From NCBI RefSeq assembly GCF_002563675.1, contig NZ_PDJC01000001.1, forward strand, positions 1,054,001-1,118,000: a stretch of 64,000 nucleotides of DNA, read 5' to 3'. Positions 1 to 8,735 of the stretch are shown one piece after another. A model generated the notes under the pieces. That model ran no database searches. It was given only the letters and a program-made list of their open reading frames with translations, and was not told where the DNA came from. Origin of the DNA: Propionicimonas paludicola (GTDB lineage: Bacteria; Actinomycetota; Actinomycetes; Propionibacteriales; Propionibacteriaceae). Numbering within the stretch: position 1 is the first letter of the stretch; the number at the start of each line of letters is the position of its first letter. The position numbers and the translations under genes were made by a program.

Positions 1-429
1 GTGGAGAAGGCCTTCGAGGACTCGTTCTCGCGGCTCTTCCCCGGCGGCGAGGGACGTCTGGTGCTGACCGAGCCGGGGCAGTGGCTGACCACCGGCGTCG
101 AGGTCGAGGCCCGTCCGGCCGGCAAGAAGGTGAAGCGGCTGTCGCTGCTGTCCGGTGGCGAGCGCTCCCTGGTCGCCGTGGCCTTCCTGGTGGCGCTGTT
201 CAAGGCCCGGCCCAGCCCCTTCTACATCCTCGACGAGGTCGAGGCCGCCCTCGACGACGTGAACTTGGGCCGGCTGCTGGACATCTACGGCGAGCTGCGC
301 GAGAACAGTCAGCTTCTGGTGATCACCCATCAGAAGCGGACCATGGAGATCGCCGATGCGCTCTACGGCGTGACCATGCGCGCCGACGGGGTATCGGCTG
401 TGATCAGCCAGCGTTTGCGCGAGGGCTAG
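1..429 (+). CDS. smc: Chromosome segregation ATPase SMC, C-terminal end (partial)
   Basis: This is the last 142 residues of SMC, the ATPase that compacts and segregates chromosomes. The fragment holds the C-terminal ABC-type head: the signature motif LSGGERS near residue 50, the Walker B segment [13 protein letters not shown] near residue 75, and a D-loop/H-loop region ending in [21 protein letters not shown]. Full-length SMC is about 1,200 residues, so the N-terminal head, coiled coils and hinge lie upstream of the window; the GTG at position 1 is an internal codon rather than a start. It sits upstream of ftsY, the usual actinobacterial order. Identification of the family is secure because signature and Walker B motifs occur in the right order. 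Confidence 0.93.
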   Translation: MEKAFEDSFSRLFPGGEGRLVLTEPGQWLTTGVEVEARPAGKKVKRLSLLSGGERSLVAVAFLVALFKARPSPFYILDEVEAALDDVNLGRLLDIYGELRENSQLLVITHQKRTMEIADALYGVTMRADGVSAVISQRLREG

Positions 430-512
430 CGCCCCGCGGGTGTCACTGGTCAGGGGACCTGGTTCGAGCGAGGATAATTGGGCCTACAGACGAGCAGAGG
501 AGTTGGACGAGA

Positions 513-761
513 GTGACGATGGCAGTGATCTTCATTGCGATAGTGCTGGTGCTGGCCTTGGTGATCATCGCGATTGTGGCGGTGGGCATGAACGGGCCGG
601 TGGCTGACGACGCCCCGGAGATTGCCAACGTGCTGGCCAGCACCGCCCGGCACCTGAACGGTGACGCCGAGCCGCCGCAGGGCCTGGTCAACTTCTTCGA
701 AGAGATCCCGGATCTGCGCCCGCGCAGCGCCACGTCAGCGGTCGAGGCGAGCAAGCACTGA
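513..761 (+). CDS. Small single-pass membrane protein of unknown function
   Basis: A short gene of about 82 codons fills the gap between smc and ftsY. An AGAGGAG ribosome-binding sequence at 496-502 lies 10 bases before a GTG at 513; an ATG at 519 is the alternative start. Residues 3-28 are a strongly hydrophobic segment rich in Ile, Val and Ala, followed by a soluble tail of about 55 residues with several acidic and proline residues. No known domain is recognised. The position between smc and ftsY, good codon use and the ribosome-binding site support a real gene. The predicted topology is one N-terminal transmembrane helix with the tail on one side of the membrane. Function cannot be assigned. 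Confidence 0.6.
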   Translation: MTMAVIFIAIVLVLALVIIAIVAVGMNGPVADDAPEIANVLASTARHLNGDAEPPQGLVNFFEEIPDLRPRSATSAVEASKH

Positions 762-807
762 GTGTCCGTTGGCGTCAGTGATCGCCGACCTTCACTAATC
801 TGACCTG

Positions 808-1935
808 GTGGAGAACTACTTCTGGTACGTCCTGGCCGGCGTGGCGCTGGTCATTCTGGTGGCTGCGGTCACCATCATCGTCGGTAGACGCCCGGAACTG
901 CCACCGGCGGACGCCCCGGCAGAACTGCCCGCTGACAGCGCCGAACCGGCGTTCGCGGAGCCGACCGATGCCGAGCTCACTGAGTCGGCCTGGGAGCCGG
1001 AGCAGCCCGAGGCCCCGGAGTCGCGGCTGGCCCGCCTGCGCCGCCGACTGTCGGCCAGCAACAACCCGTTCGCCAAGGGGCTGCTGTCGCTGCTGAGCGC
1101 GGACACCCTGGACGCGGCCACCTGGGACGACCTGGAGGCTTCGCTGATCACCGCGGACCTGGGCGTCGGCCCGACCACCGAGCTGGTCGAGGCGCTGCGC
1201 AAGGAACTGTCGGTCAGCGGCGGAGCGGACGCCGACCGGGCCAAGGCCGTGCTGCGCGACGAACTCCTGCGCCTGGTCGGCCCGGACACCAACCGTGGCC
1301 TGAACCTCACCGGCGCTGACGGCGTGCCCGGCGTGATCCTGGTGGTTGGGGTCAACGGGACCGGCAAGACCACCACCATCGGCAAGCTGGCCCGGGTGCT
1401 GGTGGCCGAACAGCACTCCGTGGTGCTGGCTGCCGCCGATACCTTCCGAGCCGCGGCCGCCGAGCAGCTGAAGACCTGGGGCGACCGGGTCGGAGTCGAG
1501 GTGGTGCGCGGTCCCGAGGGCGGCGATCCGGCCTCGGTCGCCTTCGACGCCGTGGCCAAGGGCATCGCCGACGGCGTGGACGTGGTGGTGGTCGACACCG
1601 CCGGCCGGTTGCACACCAAGACCGGCCTGATGGACGAGCTCGGCAAGATCAAGCGGGTGATCGAGCGCAAGGCGCCGGTCACCGAGGTGTTGCTGGTGAT
1701 CGATGCCACCACCGGCCAGAACGGACTGGCCCAGGCTCGGGTCTTCGCCGAAGTGGTGGACGTCACCGGCATCGTCTTGACCAAGCTGGACGGCTCAGCC
1801 AAGGGCGGCATCATCGTCCCCGTGCAGCGCGAGCTCGGCGTCCCGGTCAAGCTGATCGGGCTGGGGGAAGGCGCCGACGACCTGGCCCCATTCCAGGCCG
1901 CAGCCTTCGTGGACGCCCTGCTGGAGGAGTCATGA
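808..1935 (+). CDS. ftsY: Signal recognition particle receptor FtsY
   Basis: FtsY is the SRP receptor GTPase that docks ribosome-SRP complexes at the membrane for co-translational insertion. The 375-residue protein has an N-terminal transmembrane helix (about residues 5-25), an acidic Pro/Ala/Glu-rich linker to about residue 70, an N domain, and the SRP GTPase domain. GTPase motifs seen are GVNGTGKTTT (near residue 181), DTFRAAA, DTAGRLHTK (near 263) and TKLDGSAKGG (near 327). It begins with GTG and its stop overlaps the next gene by 4 bases. Its partner ffh lies two genes downstream, so both halves of the targeting GTPase pair are clustered. Several actinobacterial FtsY proteins also carry a membrane anchor. 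Confidence 0.96.
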   Translation: MENYFWYVLAGVALVILVAAVTIIVGRRPELPPADAPAELPADSAEPAFAEPTDAELTESAWEPEQPEAPESRLARLRRRLSASNNPFAKGLLSLLSADTLDAATWDDLEASLITADLGVGPTTELVEALRKELSVSGGADADRAKAVLRDELLRLVGPDTNRGLNLTGADGVPGVILVVGVNGTGKTTTIGKLARVLVAEQHSVVLAAADTFRAAAAEQLKTWGDRVGVEVVRGPEGGDPASVAFDAVAKGIADGVDVVVVDTAGRLHTKTGLMDELGKIKRVIERKAPVTEVLLVIDATTGQNGLAQARVFAEVVDVTGIVLTKLDGSAKGGIIVPVQRELGVPVKLIGLGEGADDLAPFQAAAFVDALLEES

Positions 1936-2423
1936 GCGTGATCCGCGAGGCCACCACGGCCGACCTGGAGGCGATCCGGGCGATCTACAACCAGGCAGTG
2001 CGGGAGACCACCTCGACCTGGGACCACCAGGAGCGCTCTGCAGCCGACCACCAGCACTGGTACGACGTGAAGCATGACTCGAGCTTTCCGCTGCTGGTGG
2101 CCGAGGATGCTGGCGAGGTGATCGGTTATGCCTCCTACGGGCTGTTCCGGCCGCATTCGGGGTACGCCTACACGATGGAACACAGCGTCTACGTTCGTCC
2201 TGACCACCACCGCGCCGGCCTGGGCCGGGCGCTGCTGGAGCAGCTGATCGAGCTGGCCCGGGAGCGTGGCGTGCACGCCCTGATCGGCGGGCTGAGTGCC
2301 GACAATGTCGCGTCCCTTGCCCTGCACACCCGACTCGGCTTCGCCGAGGTGGCCCGGATGCCCGAGGTCGGTCGCAAGTTCGATCGCTGGCTGGATCTGG
2401 TGCTGGTCGAGCTCGTCCTCTGA
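1932..2423 (+). CDS. GNAT N-acetyltransferase, phosphinothricin-acetyltransferase-like
   Basis: A 163-residue GNAT-fold acetyltransferase that would transfer acetyl from acetyl-CoA to a primary amine. It starts with IREATTADLEAIRAIYNQAV, contains the aromatic segment RPHSGYAYTMEHSVYVRPDHHRAG, and the acetyl-CoA-binding loop RAGLGRALLEQLI. This arrangement is typical of the PAT/YncA/MddA subfamily, whose members acetylate phosphinothricin or methionine sulfoximine and sulfone. The natural substrate cannot be read from sequence. The ATG overlaps the ftsY stop (ATGA), indicating translational coupling, although a functional link with protein targeting is not expected. Confidence 0.88.
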   Translation: MSVIREATTADLEAIRAIYNQAVRETTSTWDHQERSAADHQHWYDVKHDSSFPLLVAEDAGEVIGYASYGLFRPHSGYAYTMEHSVYVRPDHHRAGLGRALLEQLIELARERGVHALIGGLSADNVASLALHTRLGFAEVARMPEVGRKFDRWLDLVLVELVL

Positions 2424-2514
2424 TCCACCGGCGGTCCGCACCGCCGTCGGGTCGGCGGCGGCCCGCCGGCAGGTAGGATGGCCGACGCCCATCGCTCGCA
2501 CCAAGAGGTCAGCC

Positions 2515-4071
2515 TTGTTCGATACCCTCACCGACCGCCTGTCCGCCGTCTTCCGCAATCTGCGCGGCAAGACTCGCCTGACTGACGCCGACATCGAGGC
2601 GACCACCCGGGAGATTCGGCTGGCGCTGCTCGAGGCCGACGTCAACCTCGCGGTGGTCAAGGAGTTCATCCAGGCCGTCCGGGAGCGGGCCAAGGGTGCC
2701 CAGATCCATGCCGCGCTGAACCCGGCGCAGCAGATCCTGCAGATCGTCAACGAAGAGCTCATCGAGATCCTCGGCGGCGCGGCCCGTCCGCTGCGCTACG
2801 CGAAGAAGCCGCCGACGGTGATTCTGCTGGCCGGCCTGCAGGGCTCCGGCAAGACCACGCTGGCCGGAAAGCTCGGCAAGTGGCTGAAGGGGCAGGGACA
2901 TTCCCCGCTGCTGGTGGCCGCCGACCTGCAGCGTCCGAACGCGGTCAACCAGCTGCAGGTCGTGGGCGAGCGGGCCGGCGTCCAGGTGTTCGCGCCCGAG
3001 CCGGGCAACGGCATCGGCGATCCGGTGGCGGTGGCCAAGGCCGGTCTGGAGTTCGCGGCCAGCAAGCTCTACGACGTGGTGGTGGTCGACACCGCCGGAC
3101 GGCTGGGCATCGATGAAGAGCTGATGCGCCAGGCCGCCGAAATTCGCGCGGCCGTGAACCCGGACGAAGTCTTGTTCGTGGTCGACGCCATGATCGGCCA
3201 GGACGCGGTGAACACCGCCAAGGCGTTCGCCGAGGGCGTCGGCTTCGACGCCGTGGTGCTGTCCAAGCTGGACGGTGACGCCCGCGGCGGTGCCGCGCTG
3301 TCGATCGCCAAGGTGACCGGCAAGCCGATCATGTTCGCCTCCAACGGTGAGGGCCTGGACGACTTCGACGCGTTCTACCCCGACCGGATGGCCAGCCGGA
3401 TCCTCGACATGGGCGACCTGCTCACCCTGATCGAGCAGGCCCAGAAGACCTTCGACGCCGAGCAGTCGGCCAAGGCCGCGCAGAAGCTGCTGCAGGGCAA
3501 GGGCGAGTTCGGGCTGGACGACTTCCTGCAGCAGATGCAGGCTGTCCGGAAGATGGGTCCGCTGTCGAAGATCCTGGGCATGATGCCCGGGATGGGGCAG
3601 ATGAAGGACCAGATCGCCGGCATCGATGAGCGCGAGATCGATCGGATCGAGGCGATCATCTACTCGATGACCCCGGCCGAGCGGGCCAACCCGAAGATGC
3701 TGGACGGCTCTCGCCGAGCCCGGATCGCCAACGGCTCGGGCACCAAGGTCTCTGACGTGAACTCCCTGGTCAACCGATTCTTCGACGCTCGCAAGATGAT
3801 GCAGTCGATGGCCGGCTCGATTCCGGGCATGCCGCGCAAGCAGGCGCCCCAGGCGCAGAAGAAGCGCAAGGCCGGCAACAAGGTCTCCGGCAACCCGGCG
3901 CGACGAGCCGGTAGCGCCAAGCCGGCCGCGGTGCCGCCGACCGCACCGGGCTCGGCCTTCGGCCAGCCGGCCGCGATCGATCAGGCCGAGCTGACCAAGC
4001 AGATGGGGGAGTTCCAGCTGCCGCCGGAGCTTCAGCAGCTGTTCAACCCGAAGAACACCGGCCCGCGCTGA
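2515..4071 (+). CDS. ffh: Signal recognition particle protein Ffh (SRP54 homolog)
   Basis: Ffh binds signal sequences and 4.5S RNA and, with FtsY, delivers nascent membrane proteins to the translocon. The 518-residue protein starts at a TTG preceded by AAGAGG at 2503-2508. It has an N domain, a GTPase G domain (GLQGSGKTTLAGKL near residue 107, DTAGRLGID, SKLDGDARGGAAL) and a methionine-rich M domain from about residue 320 (LGMMPGMGQM). The M domain is followed by a basic, Pro/Ala-rich tail of roughly 80 residues that is longer than in E. coli and common in actinobacteria. A longer reading frame extends upstream to 2296, but it overlaps the GNAT gene and lacks a ribosome-binding site, so the TTG start is preferred. 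Confidence 0.95.
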   Translation: MFDTLTDRLSAVFRNLRGKTRLTDADIEATTREIRLALLEADVNLAVVKEFIQAVRERAKGAQIHAALNPAQQILQIVNEELIEILGGAARPLRYAKKPPTVILLAGLQGSGKTTLAGKLGKWLKGQGHSPLLVAADLQRPNAVNQLQVVGERAGVQVFAPEPGNGIGDPVAVAKAGLEFAASKLYDVVVVDTAGRLGIDEELMRQAAEIRAAVNPDEVLFVVDAMIGQDAVNTAKAFAEGVGFDAVVLSKLDGDARGGAALSIAKVTGKPIMFASNGEGLDDFDAFYPDRMASRILDMGDLLTLIEQAQKTFDAEQSAKAAQKLLQGKGEFGLDDFLQQMQAVRKMGPLSKILGMMPGMGQMKDQIAGIDEREIDRIEAIIYSMTPAERANPKMLDGSRRARIANGSGTKVSDVNSLVNRFFDARKMMQSMAGSIPGMPRKQAPQAQKKRKAGNKVSGNPARRAGSAKPAAVPPTAPGSAFGQPAAIDQAELTKQMGEFQLPPELQQLFNPKNTGPR

Positions 4072-4081
4072 CCGCCGCGCC

Positions 4082-5176
4082 ATGAACCAGGGCCAGCCCG
4101 CAGCGGCACTTCACCTCGACGGAGTGATGCTGCCCTCCGGTGAGCGCACCGGAGTCTGGATCGTCGACGGCACCGTCACCTTAATTCCGGTGCCCGGCGC
4201 CACCACGATCGCCTCGGACGTGTGGATCCTGCCCGGACTGGTGGACGCCCACTGTCACATCGGCCTGGGGTCGGCCGGGGCGGTCAGCGCCGAGGTGGCC
4301 GAGCAGCAGGCGCGCACCGACCGCAATGCCGGGACCCTGCTGATCCGCGACGCCGGCTCGCCGATCGACACCCACTGGCTGGACGCACAGGCCGATCAGC
4401 CCCGGATCATTCGTGCCGGTCGGCACATCGCTCGGCCCAAGCGCTACATCCGCAACTTCGCCGCCGAAGTGGAGCCCGAGCAGTTGGTCGCCGAGGTGGC
4501 CCGCCAGGCCGTCCGGGGCGACGGCTGGGTGAAGCTGGTCGGGGACTGGATCGACCGCGACCTCGGAGATCTCGCTCCGCTGTGGCCCTACGAGACCGCC
4601 AAGGCCGCCATCGAGGAGGCCCACCGGCTCGGCGCCCGGGTGACCGCGCACTGCTTCGACGAGGAGTCGGTGCAGCAGCTGGTCCGGGCCGGCATCGACG
4701 GCATCGAGCACGGCACCGGCCTGGACGCCGACACCATCGAGTTGATGGCGGCGCGACAGGTGGCTCTGGTGCCGACCCTGATCAACCTGGAGAACTTCCC
4801 GAGCTTCGCGGCAGCCGGACGGGACAAGTTCCCCCGCTACGCCGACCACATGATGGCTCTGCACCAGCGGCGCCGGGAGACGATCGGGGCGGCCATCGAG
4901 GCCGGGGTGCCGGTCTACGCCGGCACCGACGCCGGCGGGACTCTGCCGCACGGGCTGATCAGCTCGGAGATCGGCCTGCTGGCCGAACTGGGCGGTACCG
5001 AGTACGCATTGGGTGCGGCCTCCTGGCGGGCCCGCCAGTGGCTCGGCGCCGAGGCTGCCGGTGAGGGGGAGTCGGCCGACCTGGTGGTCTACCGTGCCGA
5101 TCCGCGGGTGGAGCCGGAAGTGACCGCTCATCCGGCCATGGTGATCCTGCGCGGTGCGGTGGTGGCTTCGGCCTAG
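4082..5176 (+). CDS. Metal-dependent amidohydrolase family protein
   Basis: A 364-residue cytosolic hydrolase of the amidohydrolase superfamily (imidazolonepropionase/Xaa-Pro dipeptidase-like TIM barrels). Metal-site motifs are present in order: VDAHCHIG near residue 57 (HxH), a lysine in GWVKLVGDW near 140, histidines in RVTAHCFDEES and DGIEHGTG, and the late aspartate in YAGTDAGGTLP. The family hydrolyses C-N bonds of cyclic amides or dipeptides; the substrate here is unknown. It starts 10 bases after the ffh stop and probably shares that transcript. Its stop overlaps the convergent Nramp gene by 4 bases. All key metal ligands appear intact, so an active enzyme is expected. Confidence 0.87.
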   Translation: MNQGQPAAALHLDGVMLPSGERTGVWIVDGTVTLIPVPGATTIASDVWILPGLVDAHCHIGLGSAGAVSAEVAEQQARTDRNAGTLLIRDAGSPIDTHWLDAQADQPRIIRAGRHIARPKRYIRNFAAEVEPEQLVAEVARQAVRGDGWVKLVGDWIDRDLGDLAPLWPYETAKAAIEEAHRLGARVTAHCFDEESVQQLVRAGIDGIEHGTGLDADTIELMAARQVALVPTLINLENFPSFAAAGRDKFPRYADHMMALHQRRRETIGAAIEAGVPVYAGTDAGGTLPHGLISSEIGLLAELGGTEYALGAASWRARQWLGAEAAGEGESADLVVYRADPRVEPEVTAHPAMVILRGAVVASA

Positions 5177-6444
5177 CCCGCCAACACGGGGGTCAACGCC
5201 CACCAGATCATCATCAGGTTCAGCGCGACCACGGTGGCCACGATCGTCCAGTTCAGCACTCGGCTGAGCGGACGATCGACGTAGTCACCCATCATTCGCC
5301 GATCTCCGGTGACCAGAGCCAGCGGTGCCGCGGCCAAGGCCACGCCGAAGCTCAGCACCACCTGACTCCAGACCAGGACGTCGGTGGGCGGCAGCCCGAA
5401 TAGCAGCAGCACCACGGCAGGCAGCACGGTGATCAGCCGACGGGCGGTCGGGGCCACGTGCCAGACGTTCAGATCCTTGAGGATCCGGGAGCCGGCGTGG
5501 GTGCCGACCACTGCCGAGCCGATGCCTGAGGCGATCAGTCCGACCGCGAAGATGCCGGCGGCCAGCGGCCCCAGGTCGGCGTTCAGGGTGGCGTGGGCAG
5601 CCTCGATGGTGTCGCCGCCGGTGCCGGCCAGGGTGGTGGCGCCCAGCAGCAGCATGCTGACGTTCACCGTGCCGGAGATCAGCAGTGCCGCGAAGACGTC
5701 CACCCGCTGTAGGCGCAGCAGCCGGGGCAGCGGCTGGTCGAGTTCGCCACCGCCGGGCCGGAACCGGTCGATGGCCAGCGCGGAGTGTAGGTAGATGGCG
5801 TGCGGCATCACGGTGGCACCCAGCATGGCGGCGATCAGCGGCCAGGCGCCGTGGTCGGGTAGCTGCGGGATCAGCCCGGCCAGAGTGGCCATCGGGTCCG
5901 GCGGACGAAACCAGAGCGCACCCAGGAAGCCGGCCACGATCACGGCCAGCACCGCCCCGACGCCCAACTCGAAGCCACGCTCGCCGTTGCTGCGCAGCAG
6001 GCGCAACAGGATCACCGAGACCAAGCCCACGATGATCCCGCCCAGCCACAGCGGAATCCCGAACAGCAGGTAGAGGCCCAGCGCGCCGCCGACCACCTCG
6101 GCCAGGTCGGTGGCGATGGCGATCGCGAAGGCCTGCAGCGGGTAGCCCCAGGTGAAGATCGGACGGCTGCGTCCGGTGAATCGGGCGGCGATGGCCTGGG
6201 GCAGGGTCAGCCCGGTGACCAGGCCGAGCTTGGCCGACTGGTACTGGATCACCATGGCCATCAGCGAGGCCAGGGCCAGCACCCAGACCAGGGCGTAGCC
6301 GTAGCGGGCACCGCCGCTGGCATTGGCGGCGACATTGCCCGGATCGACATAGGCGATACTGGCGACGAAGGCGGGTCCGAGAGAGCCCAGCGCCCAAGCG
6401 AGGGCTCCTCGCCGGCTCGGCTGGTTGGCGGTTGGCTGGTGCAT
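5173..6444 (-). CDS. mntH: Nramp-family divalent metal (Mn2+/Fe2+) transporter
   Basis: A 423-residue integral membrane protein of the Nramp/MntH family, which imports Mn2+ (and Fe2+) with protons. It has about 11 hydrophobic helices and the two diagnostic metal-binding motifs: DPGN in the first helix (ASIAYVDPGNVAANAS near residue 33) and MPHAIYLHSAL in the sixth helix (near residue 215). Both are intact, which favours transition-metal transport over the Mg2+-type relatives that lack them. It is transcribed divergently from rpsP across a 206-base gap. No MntR or DtxR box was recognised by eye in that gap. Confidence 0.9.
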   Translation of the reverse strand: MHQPTANQPSRRGALAWALGSLGPAFVASIAYVDPGNVAANASGGARYGYALVWVLALASLMAMVIQYQSAKLGLVTGLTLPQAIAARFTGRSRPIFTWGYPLQAFAIAIATDLAEVVGGALGLYLLFGIPLWLGGIIVGLVSVILLRLLRSNGERGFELGVGAVLAVIVAGFLGALWFRPPDPMATLAGLIPQLPDHGAWPLIAAMLGATVMPHAIYLHSALAIDRFRPGGGELDQPLPRLLRLQRVDVFAALLISGTVNVSMLLLGATTLAGTGGDTIEAAHATLNADLGPLAAGIFAVGLIASGIGSAVVGTHAGSRILKDLNVWHVAPTARRLITVLPAVVLLLFGLPPTDVLVWSQVVLSFGVALAAAPLALVTGDRRMMGDYVDRPLSRVLNWTIVATVVALNLMMIWWALTPVLAG

Positions 6445-6650
6445 CTTGAGCCGCAGGTTATCCCGGTTGGCCCCCAGAGCCGCGCTTCTGGCACACTATT
6501 ACCCGCATCACTGGAATGCAGGTGCCCTCTCATGCCCTGTTGACGGTGATTCACCCGGAGTCGAGGGACGTTGCCCCACATCGCCGCAAGGCTCCACCCG
6601 CTCGGCCGGTGACGTCACCGGTCCTTGTTCCAACAGGAGATTCCACACTC

Positions 6651-7088
6651 GTGGCTGTCAAGATTCGTCTCAAGCGGCTCGGCAAGATCCGCTCCCCGCA
6701 CTACCGCATCGTCGTCATGGACGCCCGCACCAAGCGTGACGGTCGCGCCATCGAGGAGATCGGTCTCTACCACCCGAAGAACTCCCCGTCGGTGATCAAG
6801 GTCGACTCCGAGCGGGCGCAGTACTGGCTCGGCGTCGGCGCACAGCCGACCGAAGCCGTGGTGGCCATCTTCAAGCGCACCGGTGACTGGCAGAAGTTCA
6901 GCGGTGACACCTCGCCGTCCGGTGTCGACCCGCAGCCGGAGCCCAAGGACAAGGTGGCCCTGTTCAACGCCGCCCTGGCCGAGGCCGACGACGAGCCCGC
7001 CGCTGCCGCCATCTCCAAGAAGAAGAAGGCTGCCGACCCCGAGCCCGAGGTCGAGGCTGCTGAGCCGGCCGAGGCTGAAGAGGCCTGA
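6651..7088 (+). CDS. rpsP: 30S ribosomal protein bS16
   Basis: bS16 is a structural protein of the small ribosomal subunit. The GTG start at 6651 is preceded by AGGAGA at 6635-6640. The conserved core ([20 protein letters not shown], then [16 protein letters not shown]) occupies about the first 80 residues. The remaining 65 residues are a charged extension with Ala/Glu blocks and a KKKK cluster; such extensions are common in actinobacterial bS16 but not in E. coli (82 residues). It heads the rpsP-khpA-rimM-trmD cluster, the same order as in many bacteria, which couples 30S assembly and tRNA modification. Confidence 0.96.
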   Translation: MAVKIRLKRLGKIRSPHYRIVVMDARTKRDGRAIEEIGLYHPKNSPSVIKVDSERAQYWLGVGAQPTEAVVAIFKRTGDWQKFSGDTSPSGVDPQPEPKDKVALFNAALAEADDEPAAAAISKKKKAADPEPEVEAAEPAEAEEA

Positions 7089-7090
7089 TC

Positions 7091-7345
7091 GTGCTCGCTG
7101 ACGCACTGGAACACCTGGTCCGTGGACTGGTGCCCAATGCCGACGACGTCCGGGTTCGTGAGTTCGACCGCGGACGCGGCCGCACCCTCGAGGTGCGGGT
7201 GCACCCGGAGGACATCGGCAAGGTCATCGGCCGCCAGGGTCGCACCGCCAGCGCACTGCGCACGGTGATCGCGGCCCTTGCCGGACGCGAGCAGGTCCGG
7301 GTCGACTTCGTCGATGTCGACCGGCGCTCACGTCGTCACAACTGA
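7091..7345 (+). CDS. khpA: KH-domain RNA-binding protein KhpA (YlqC/UPF0109 family)
   Basis: An 84-residue single KH-domain protein. The RNA-binding GxxG loop is within VIGRQGRTASALRTVI (residues 39-54). The family (KhpA) binds many RNAs, often as a heterodimer with KhpB, and influences cell elongation and translation in Gram-positive bacteria. It starts with GTG two bases after the rpsP stop, so the two are cotranscribed; this place between rpsP and rimM is typical for the family. A strong hairpin follows at 7361-7397, before rimM, so some transcription may end here. Confidence 0.92.
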   Translation: MLADALEHLVRGLVPNADDVRVREFDRGRGRTLEVRVHPEDIGKVIGRQGRTASALRTVIAALAGREQVRVDFVDVDRRSRRHN

Positions 7346-7360
7346 TTCAGTAACGAGCCA

Positions 7361-7397
7361 GAATCCGCCCCGACCGCTTCCGCGGCGGGGCGGATTC
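7361..7397 (+). terminator. Strong hairpin between khpA and rimM
   Basis: A perfect 12-bp stem (GAATCCGCCCCG paired with its complement at 7386-7397) encloses a second 4-bp stem (CCGC-TTCC-GCGG, 7374-7385), leaving only one bulged A. There is no following run of T, so it may act as a weak or Rho-assisted terminator, or as an mRNA stability element that lowers rimM-trmD expression relative to rpsP. Confidence 0.6.
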
Positions 7398-7410
7398 GGT
7401 ATGGAGACCA

Positions 7411-7923
7411 GTGAGCGAACAGGTGATCGTCGGCACCATCGGCCGAGCCCACGGCTTGCGCGGACAGGTGACCGTCCGTCCGCAGACCGACAGTGTTGAG
7501 CAGCGGTTCGCGGCCGGCGCCACGGTACGCACCTCGGATCGGACCCTGACCGTCACGGGGCATAGCTGGCTCAACGGCGTCCTGCTGGTCGCCTTCGACG
7601 GGGTGGGCGACCGGACCTCCGCCGAGGCTCTGCGCGGGCTGGAACTATGGGCCGAGGGGATCGCCGAGCCGACCGAGCCGGACGAGTACGCCGACCTGGT
7701 GCTGATCGGCATGGACGTGGTCGACCCGGACGGTGCCGCGCTCGGCACTCTGACCGCGGTTCAGCACAACCCCGCTCAAGACTTGCTCGTGGTGCGCACT
7801 CCGGACGGCGATCGGATGGTGCCCTTCGTCGAGGCACTGGTCCCCGAGGTCGATCTGTTGAACCGTCGGATCGTGGTCATCCCGATCCCCGGACTGCTCA
7901 CGGAGGTCGACGATGCGGATTGA
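7411..7923 (+). CDS. rimM: 16S rRNA processing protein RimM
   Basis: RimM is a 30S assembly factor that binds bS/uS19 and helps mature the 16S rRNA 3' domain. The 170-residue protein begins [20 protein letters not shown], the conserved N-terminal RimM barrel, and has a C-terminal PRC-barrel with [13 protein letters not shown] and [19 protein letters not shown] sequence lies just before the GTG start at 7411. Its end overlaps trmD by 11 bases, so translation of the two is probably coupled. Length matches the family. Confidence 0.95.
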   Translation: MSEQVIVGTIGRAHGLRGQVTVRPQTDSVEQRFAAGATVRTSDRTLTVTGHSWLNGVLLVAFDGVGDRTSAEALRGLELWAEGIAEPTEPDEYADLVLIGMDVVDPDGAALGTLTAVQHNPAQDLLVVRTPDGDRMVPFVEALVPEVDLLNRRIVVIPIPGLLTEVDDAD

Positions 7924-8614
7924 CCTGATCAGCATCTTCCCCGACTACTTCGCCCCGCTGGAGCTGTCCCTGGTCGGCAAGGCCGTGTCCAGCGGCCTGG
8001 TCGAGCTGGGCGTCCACGACCTGCGTACGTGGACCCACGACCGGCACCGCACGGTCGACGACACCCCCTATGGCGGTGGAGCCGGCATGGTGATGATGCC
8101 GCAGCCGTGGGGAGAGGCCCTGGACGAGCTGGTGCCGCCCGAGGCGCAGCCCACCCTGATCCTGCCGACCCCGTCGGGGCAGCTGTTCACCCAGTCGCTG
8201 GCCGCCGAGTTGGCCGAGCAGGACTGGCTGCTGTTCGGCTGCGGACGCTATGAGGGGATCGATGCCCGGGTGGCCGAGCATGCCGCTACCCGGATGCGGG
8301 TAATCGAGGTCAGCCTGGGTGACTACGTGCTTAACGGGGGAGAGGTGGCTGCGCTGGCCATCGTGGAGGCGGTCGTCCGTTTGCTCCCCGGAGTGCTCGG
8401 CAACCCCGAGTCGCTGGCCGAGGAGTCCCACGGCGCCGACCTGGACGGCCTGCTGGAGTATCCGATGTACACCAAGCCCGCCCAGTGGCGTGGTCTTGAG
8501 GTGCCGCCGGTGCTGCTGTCCGGGCATCACGAGCAGGTGGCCACCTGGCGCGCCGAGCAGTCTCGGCAGCGGACGGCGCAGCGGCGTCCGGATCTCCTGC
8601 AGGGCCCCAATTAA
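7913..8614 (+). CDS. trmD: tRNA (guanine-37-N1)-methyltransferase TrmD
   Basis: TrmD methylates N1 of G37 next to the anticodon, using S-adenosylmethionine, which prevents +1 frameshifting. The 233-residue protein belongs to the SPOUT class with a trefoil knot. Visible motifs are [12 protein letters not shown] at the start, [13 protein letters not shown] (near 45-57), [15 protein letters not shown] and [16 protein letters not shown], which form the SAM-binding knot. The C-terminal domain [21 protein letters not shown] is also conserved. It ends the rpsP operon; a structured intergenic segment follows before sdhC. Confidence 0.97.
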   Translation: MRIDLISIFPDYFAPLELSLVGKAVSSGLVELGVHDLRTWTHDRHRTVDDTPYGGGAGMVMMPQPWGEALDELVPPEAQPTLILPTPSGQLFTQSLAAELAEQDWLLFGCGRYEGIDARVAEHAATRMRVIEVSLGDYVLNGGEVAALAIVEAVVRLLPGVLGNPESLAEESHGADLDGLLEYPMYTKPAQWRGLEVPPVLLSGHHEQVATWRAEQSRQRTAQRRPDLLQGPN

Positions 8615-8636
8615 GCAACATACGGGTTACTAAAAA

Positions 8637-8671
8637 CGGGATGAATCCCCTTGTGAGAGCACAAAATCCCG
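8637..8671. promoter_or_regulatory. Nested inverted repeats upstream of the sdh operon
   Basis: An outer inverted repeat CGGGAT (8637-8642) / ATCCCG (8666-8671) encloses an inner palindrome TTGTG-AGAG-CACAA (8651-8664). The inner site resembles dimeric regulator half-sites of the CRP or Rex type (TTGTG...CACAA) but has a shorter spacer than either. It may be an operator controlling sdhCAB, or the outer pair could form a terminator stem after trmD, although no T-run follows. Which role applies cannot be decided from sequence alone. Confidence 0.35.
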
Positions 8672-8735
8672 CAATCTGAGATCGACCACGCCCGAATGTC
8701 TGGGGTGGTGGGACTGTGGCCTAGGACAAACTAGG

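Noticed and set aside
816-2762. Long open frame of 648 codons on the minus strand over ftsY and ffh
   Set aside because: It mirrors the reading frames of two well-defined genes and arises from high GC at third positions; it has no domain or ribosome-binding site.
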